From Nitratiruptor sp. YY09-18 (lineage in GTDB: Bacteria > Campylobacterota > Campylobacteria > Campylobacterales > Nitratiruptoraceae), in contig NZ_AP023065.1 in the NCBI RefSeq assembly GCF_016593235.1, positions 496,001-560,000 on the forward strand: a stretch of DNA of 64,000 nucleotides, read 5' to 3'. Numbering within the stretch: position 1 is the stretch's first letter; each line of letters opens with the position of its first letter. The translations under genes and the position numbers were made by a program. Shown piece by piece: positions 60,197 to 64,000 of this stretch. The notes below the pieces were generated by a model that saw only the letters and a program-made list of their open reading frames with translations, was not told where the DNA came from and searched no databases.

Positions 60197-61912
60197 ATGG
60201 CCATTACAAATGCAGAGATAGCAAAAATCTTCAATGAATATGCTGATATGCTAGAAATTAAAGGGGAAAATCCTTTTAAAGTACGAGCATATAGAAATGC
60301 TGCTAGAACGGTAGAAAATATCGGTAAACCTCTTGAAGAGCTTGTCAAAGAGGGGTATGATCTCACAAAACTTCCAGGTATTGGTGCAGATCTGAGTAGC
60401 TACATAAAAGAGATCGTCACTACTGGGAAATTTTCAAAACTAGAGCAGATCAAAGAGGAGATTCCTCCAACTCTTGTGGAGATGCTCTCTATCGAGGGAT
60501 TGGGTCCAAAAAGAATTAAAACGCTCTATGAGAAACTTCATATTCAGACTATGGATGATCTAAAAAGAGCTGCTGAGAGTGGTGAAATAGAAAAGCTTCC
60601 CGGTTTTGGTCCTACTCTTGTGGAGAAGATTTTAAAAGGGGTCGTATTAGCCAAGAAAGCTGGCCACCGCTTCAAATGGAGTGAAGCTAAGGAGTATGTG
60701 GATGATCTCTTGGCATATCTTTCACAAATTGAGCTGACACACTTAGAGGTTGCAGGAAGTTTTAGGAGAAAGAAAGAGACGGTAGGGGATCTTGATATTT
60801 TGGCTACTGCCAAAGATTTTAGCGAAGTGATTCGCCACTTTATAAAATATCCAAAAATCAAAGAGGTGGTTTCTGCAGGCTCTACCAGATCGACTGTTAT
60901 TTTGAATAATGACTTGCAAGTGGATCTGCGGAGTGTAGAGGATGAGAGCTATGGAAGTGCCTTGCACTACTTCACAGGCTCCAAGCAGCACAATATTGAG
61001 ATCAGAAAACTAGCAATTGAGCTTGGACTCAAAGTCAATGAGTATGGAGTTTTTAGAGGTGAAGAGCGTATAGCCGGAAAAACTGAAGAGGAGGTCTATA
61101 AGGCTGTAGGGTTATGTTATATTGAGCCAGAACTGAGAGAAAATCGCGGGGAGATAGTAGCGTGTAAAGCTGGCAAACTTCCAAAACTCATAGAACTCAA
61201 AGATATCAGAGGCGATCTGCACATGCATACGGTATACAGTGATGGAAAACACACTATTGAGGATATGGCAAAAGCTGCAAAAGAGATGGGGTATGAATAC
61301 ATCGCTATCACTGATCACTCAAAGCGTTTGACGGTAGCAAAGGGGCTTGATGAGAAGAGAGTTTTGCAAGAGTTTGAAGAGATAGATAAGGTCAATGAAA
61401 AAATAGCAGGCCTAACCATATTAAAAGGTATGGAAGTAGATATACTAGAGGATGGCTCACTTGATATGAGTGATGATGTACTCAAAGAGATGGATGTAGT
61501 TTTAGTTGCAGTGCACTATAAATTTAATCTCTCTAAAGAGAAACAGACTGCCCGTATACTCAAAGCTTTTGAAAATCCACATGTCAATATATTAGCACAT
61601 CCTACCGCAAGGATGATAAATATGCGCGATCCGATAGATATCGATATGGAGAAGATTTTGCAAAGTGCAAAAGAGAGCAATATCCATATGGAGATAAATG
61701 CACAGCCTGATAGGTTGGATCTTAATGATATACACGCCAAGATGGCAAAAGAGATAGGTGTGAAGATGGCTATCAATACCGATTCGCACAATATCTATTC
61801 TTTATACTATATGCAATATGGTGTGAACCAAGCACGTCGCGGATGGTGCGAAAAAGAGGACATTATCAATACACGCTCACTCAAAGAGCTCAAAAAACTT
61901 CTTAAAAGGTAA
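60197..61912 (+). CDS. polX: family X DNA polymerase with PHP exonuclease domain (PolX)
   Basis: 571 residues. N-terminal HhH region (LPGIGADLSSYI and LPGFGPTLV), polymerase X core with AGSFRRKKETVGDLDIL and a later NDLQVDL supplying the catalytic Asp residues, and a C-terminal PHP domain with DLHMHTVYSDG, YIAITDHS, GMEVDIL, LAHPTAR and INTDSHN. It fills gaps in base-excision repair and has 3'-5' exonuclease activity in relatives. ATG 2 nt after the small membrane protein. Confidence 0.95.
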   Translation: MAITNAEIAKIFNEYADMLEIKGENPFKVRAYRNAARTVENIGKPLEELVKEGYDLTKLPGIGADLSSYIKEIVTTGKFSKLEQIKEEIPPTLVEMLSIEGLGPKRIKTLYEKLHIQTMDDLKRAAESGEIEKLPGFGPTLVEKILKGVVLAKKAGHRFKWSEAKEYVDDLLAYLSQIELTHLEVAGSFRRKKETVGDLDILATAKDFSEVIRHFIKYPKIKEVVSAGSTRSTVILNNDLQVDLRSVEDESYGSALHYFTGSKQHNIEIRKLAIELGLKVNEYGVFRGEERIAGKTEEEVYKAVGLCYIEPELRENRGEIVACKAGKLPKLIELKDIRGDLHMHTVYSDGKHTIEDMAKAAKEMGYEYIAITDHSKRLTVAKGLDEKRVLQEFEEIDKVNEKIAGLTILKGMEVDILEDGSLDMSDDVLKEMDVVLVAVHYKFNLSKEKQTARILKAFENPHVNILAHPTARMINMRDPIDIDMEKILQSAKESNIHMEINAQPDRLDLNDIHAKMAKEIGVKMAINTDSHNIYSLYYMQYGVNQARRGWCEKEDIINTRSLKELKKLLKR

Positions 61913-61915
61913 AAA

Positions 61916-62350
61916 ATGTATACATATCCTTTTAGACCTGCGACTCCTTATGTGGCAGTTGATGGAATCATTAAGATATTTGATAATGAAAAATTTTTGG
62001 GTATTGTTTTGATTGAGCGTAAGAATCCGCCTCTTGGTGTGGCGCTTCCTGGCGGATTTGTAGAGATTGGAGAGAGTGTGCAGGATGCACTGCTGCGAGA
62101 AATGAGGGAAGAGACAAGTTTAGATGTAGAGATTATTCGCATCTTCAATGTCTACAGTGATCCCAAGAGGGATCCACGCTTTCACACTGTATCAGTTACT
62201 TTTGAGTGCAAAGCCTCACAAATGCCAAAAGCAAATGATGATGCAAAAAAGGCTGCTATTTATAAACTTGAAGAGATACCATGGAAAAGACTTGTTTTTG
62301 ACCATGCGAAAATTTTGAGGGATTTTTTAGAAGACAGGTCGTGTATCTAA
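61916..62350 (+). CDS. Nudix hydrolase
   Basis: 144 residues. The Nudix box is complete: [21 protein letters not shown] with the G-x5-E-x7-R-E-x2-E-E spacing. Substrate could be ADP-ribose or an oxidised nucleotide. It directly follows polX (3 nt), consistent with DNA repair or nucleotide-pool cleaning. Its 3' end overlaps the convergent PilZ gene by 4 nt. Confidence 0.9.
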   Translation: MYTYPFRPATPYVAVDGIIKIFDNEKFLGIVLIERKNPPLGVALPGGFVEIGESVQDALLREMREETSLDVEIIRIFNVYSDPKRDPRFHTVSVTFECKASQMPKANDDAKKAAIYKLEEIPWKRLVFDHAKILRDFLEDRSCI

Positions 62351-63243
62351 ATAATTTCATCTTTGAGATTGGTTTGAATATACTTTGCTATAACAAAATG
62401 GGTGTGACTATCAATATTGGTAAATTGTAAGCCATACTGTCCTGGTCCATCATATGTGATGTGCGCTTTGACTATAGCTTCAGCCTCTATACCTTCATAA
62501 GTGAGTTTGAATTTTACTTCTAGTTGATCACCCTGCTTAAAAGCATCTTCATCTACACAAATTTTCACACCGCCTTCTGAAATATTGCATATTTTACATT
62601 TGTAGTAGGGGTAATCTCTGAGACGTCCTACCTTTTTGACCAGTCCATCGATATCGACTTCGATACGTGGGTATTTTCTTTTTGCCAAAACTTCAATATT
62701 TTGGGAATGAGGAATTTGTAAGAATTTATTCTCAAAATACTTCAAAACATCTTCAACGACTGTATTGAATTTGTAGGCTATGAGATGGCGTATCTCAAAA
62801 ATGACAAATCCTTGCATACCATTTTTGAATCTATCCATATTGGCATGGAGATCGATCTGCCACAACCCGTAATCATCATAATTTTTTATTAATGTTATAG
62901 GATTGTAAGAAAACCTGTCAAAATAGAATTTTGCCTTTTGCTGTTCACGTATCTCTTTTGTGGAATAGATCCGTTGGGTAATGCCTGAGGTAAATCCCAA
63001 TTTATCTTCAATAGAGGAGATCATAGCGCTATCAAATTTTGGAGCTATTTCACGATATTTTTGTACTACCTGGTTGAAAAAATCTTTATTGACAAGGACT
63101 CTACTTGGATCGAGATCGCACTGTTGTGCATAGTCGTAAAGGAATGTTATTTCTTGAGCAGTAAGATCATGAATTTTTGCATTCTTGTAAAAATCTTCTA
63201 TCGTCATACTAGATCTATCTTTTTTATTTATATTCATCTTCAT
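62347..63243 (-). CDS. PilZ-domain protein (c-di-GMP effector)
   Basis: 298 residues. A helical N-terminal region of about 180 residues with a hydrophobic patch precedes a C-terminal PilZ domain. RKYPR (about 187-191) supplies the R-x3-R motif and NISEGG (about 218-223) the N-x-S-x2-G motif, so c-di-GMP binding is likely intact. Output is unknown. The first ATG (63243) sits 6 nt behind a TATACT (63250-63255), suggesting a leaderless message; the ATG at 63207 is the alternative start. Confidence 0.87.
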   Translation of the reverse strand: MKMNINKKDRSSMTIEDFYKNAKIHDLTAQEITFLYDYAQQCDLDPSRVLVNKDFFNQVVQKYREIAPKFDSAMISSIEDKLGFTSGITQRIYSTKEIREQQKAKFYFDRFSYNPITLIKNYDDYGLWQIDLHANMDRFKNGMQGFVIFEIRHLIAYKFNTVVEDVLKYFENKFLQIPHSQNIEVLAKRKYPRIEVDIDGLVKKVGRLRDYPYYKCKICNISEGGVKICVDEDAFKQGDQLEVKFKLTYEGIEAEAIVKAHITYDGPGQYGLQFTNIDSHTHFVIAKYIQTNLKDEII

Positions 63244-63292
63244 GTAAAAAGTATAGCAAAGAAGCGTTGCAGAAGTGTTGCAAAGGAGGATA

Positions 63293-63371
<79 letters not shown>

Positions 63372-63373
63372 AA

Positions 63374-63449
63374 TGGTGGTCGCTAGTGGACTCGAACCAC
63401 TGACCACTTGCTTGTAAGGCAAGCGCTCTACCAACTGAGCTAAGCGACC
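63374..63449 (-). tRNA. tRNA-Val (anticodon TAC)
   Basis: 76 nt with encoded CCA. Acceptor GGTCGCT/AGCGACC, discriminator A, anticodon TAC within CTTGCCTTACAAGCAAG. Only 2 nt separate it from tRNA-Asp. Confidence 0.97.
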
Positions 63450-63455
63450 ATCATA

Positions 63456-63531
63456 TGGCGACCCCTAGGGGATTTGAACCCCTGTGACCACCGTGAAAGG
63501 GTGGCATCCTTGGCCACTAGATGAAGGGGTC
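63456..63531 (-). tRNA. tRNA-Glu (anticodon TTC)
   Basis: 76 nt with encoded CCA. Acceptor GACCCCT/AGGGGTC, discriminator G, anticodon loop CTTTCAC in stem CCACC/GGTGG. Confidence 0.97.
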
Positions 63532-63536
63532 GCAAG

Positions 63537-63612
63537 TGGTGACCCGTGTTGGATTCGAACCAACGGCCCACTCCTTAAAAGGGAGTTGCTCTACCAACTG
63601 AGCTAACGGGTC
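63537..63612 (-). tRNA. tRNA-Lys (anticodon TTT)
   Basis: 76 nt with encoded CCA. Acceptor GACCCGT/ACGGGTC, discriminator A, anticodon loop CTTTTAA in stem ACTCC/GGAGT. First tRNA of the operon. Confidence 0.97.
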
Positions 63613-63664
63613 AAACCTTCGCGATTATGGGCTTTTGCCTATCGCGTTTGCGAATGTGAGTGAA

Positions 63665-63693
63665 ATTATAAGAAAAAAATTTTGAGATGTCAA
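63665..63693 (-). promoter_or_regulatory. perfect-consensus promoter of the tRNA operon
   Basis: On the minus strand TTGACA (63688-63693), exactly 17 bp, then TATAAT (63665-63670). This is the full sigma-70 consensus with ideal spacing, giving a start near 63658 and a leader of about 45 nt that can fold (GCGAT/ATCGC arms) before tRNA-Lys. Confidence 0.88.
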
Positions 63694-63698
63694 GAGTT

Positions 63699-64000
63699 TT
63701 AGAAAAGTTCCTCTTTTGCAATTTCAAAGAGGAGTCTGACTCCATACATTGCTGCTTGATACTGGATATAGTTGCGATCACCCTTAAAGTGCATAGTGCG
63801 AATAAGTTCGCTCTCTTTACCTCTACATCCTACAACTACCGTTCCTACGGGTTTTGTGGGAGTTGCACCACCTGGTCCTGCTATACCGCTAATGGCTATT
63901 GCATAGTCTGCACTAGCTACTTTGAGAGCTCCTCGTAGCATCTCTTCTACTGTCTCTTCGCTCACAGCCCCAAAGGCTTCGAGTGTCTCTTTTTTCACAC
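63699..64000 (-). CDS. CinA C-terminal domain protein, nicotinamide-nucleotide amidase type (partial)
   Basis: The frame enters from the right edge and stops at 63699, leaving about 100 residues. [25 protein letters not shown] and KPVGTVVVG are the CinA C-terminal landmarks; the domain deamidates NMN for pyridine nucleotide salvage. Whether the N-terminal MoCF-like half of CinA is present is unknown, since it would be outside the window. Confidence 0.88.
   Translation of the reverse strand, partial: VKKETLEAFGAVSEETVEEMLRGALKVASADYAIAISGIAGPGGATPTKPVGTVVVGCRGKESELIRTMHFKGDRNYIQYQAAMYGVRLLFEIAKEELF

Overview
The window looks like a chromosomal segment from a free-living, probably vent-type or microaerobic Campylobacterota (formerly Epsilonproteobacteria). 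Pointers are the bamD-lon pair, a stand-alone atpE whose product starts with a signal-peptide-like segment, a monohaem cytochrome c553, spermidine synthesis by carboxynorspermidine dehydrogenase and decarboxylase, an OadGAB sodium-pump cluster, NhaD, low-to-moderate GC, and many 4-nt ATGA-type gene overlaps. The exact genus (for example a Nitratiruptor-like organism) is an inference. I saw no insertion sequence, prophage, integrase or CRISPR array.

Layout. 1-9.8 kb: the end of bamD, lon, then a minus-strand run read as DUF721 gene, uvrC, a PAS/multi-Hpt protein, a large hybrid histidine kinase and a CheY-like regulator, which looks like a phosphorelay. 9.7-23.1 kb (plus strand): a small lipoprotein missed by length cut-offs, nadB, nhaD, guaA, hemD, a probable 6S RNA with its own promoter and terminator, purD, lptD, an MCE/MlaD protein, a J-domain protein, pnp and a secreted Spherulin-4/GH135-like protein. 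23.1-23.6 kb: atpE and tRNA-Leu(GAG).

23.6-37.4 kb is the most interesting region. The plus-strand cluster encodes a TolC-family protein, PelF, PelG, a lipoprotein of unknown function, a large polytopic membrane protein and a membrane-anchored GAF/HD-GYP protein. A convergent minus-strand operon encodes a GT2 glycosyltransferase, DUF2304, a FemAB-like protein, a flippase-like protein, a polysaccharide deacetylase and a lipoprotein HlyD-type adaptor. I see PelF and PelG clearly but no PelA, PelB, PelC, PelD or PelE. I infer a remodelled Pel-like exopolysaccharide system: separate hydrolase and deacetylase proteins in place of PelA, TolC plus adaptor in place of PelB/PelC, and an HD-GYP protein in place of the c-di-GMP receptor PelD.

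37.3-47.4 kb holds housekeeping genes: a TcdA/ThiF-like enzyme, surE, an AEC transporter and lpxB (minus), greA, argC and an LpxH/LpxJ-like phosphoesterase (plus), a putative outer-membrane protein, a MetF-family reductase, serB, a secreted PEBP protein, DUF72 and a methyltransferase. 47.4-57.1 kb: oadG-oadA-oadB, an IscU/NifU-like protein lacking ligands with a ferritin-like partner, the spermidine operon with a DUF4197 gene inside it, and a zinc-ribbon thioredoxin. 57.1-64 kb: three small periplasmic electron-transfer-type proteins, an OmpR/HK pair, PolX, a Nudix hydrolase, a PilZ protein, four tRNAs (Lys, Glu, Val, Asp) behind a perfect-consensus sigma-70-type promoter, and the end of a CinA-family gene.

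Links between regions: NhaD and OadB both move sodium; the PilZ and HD-GYP proteins suggest c-di-GMP control of the envelope polysaccharide; and several divergent gene pairs are driven by (near-)palindromic -10 elements that should fire both ways.
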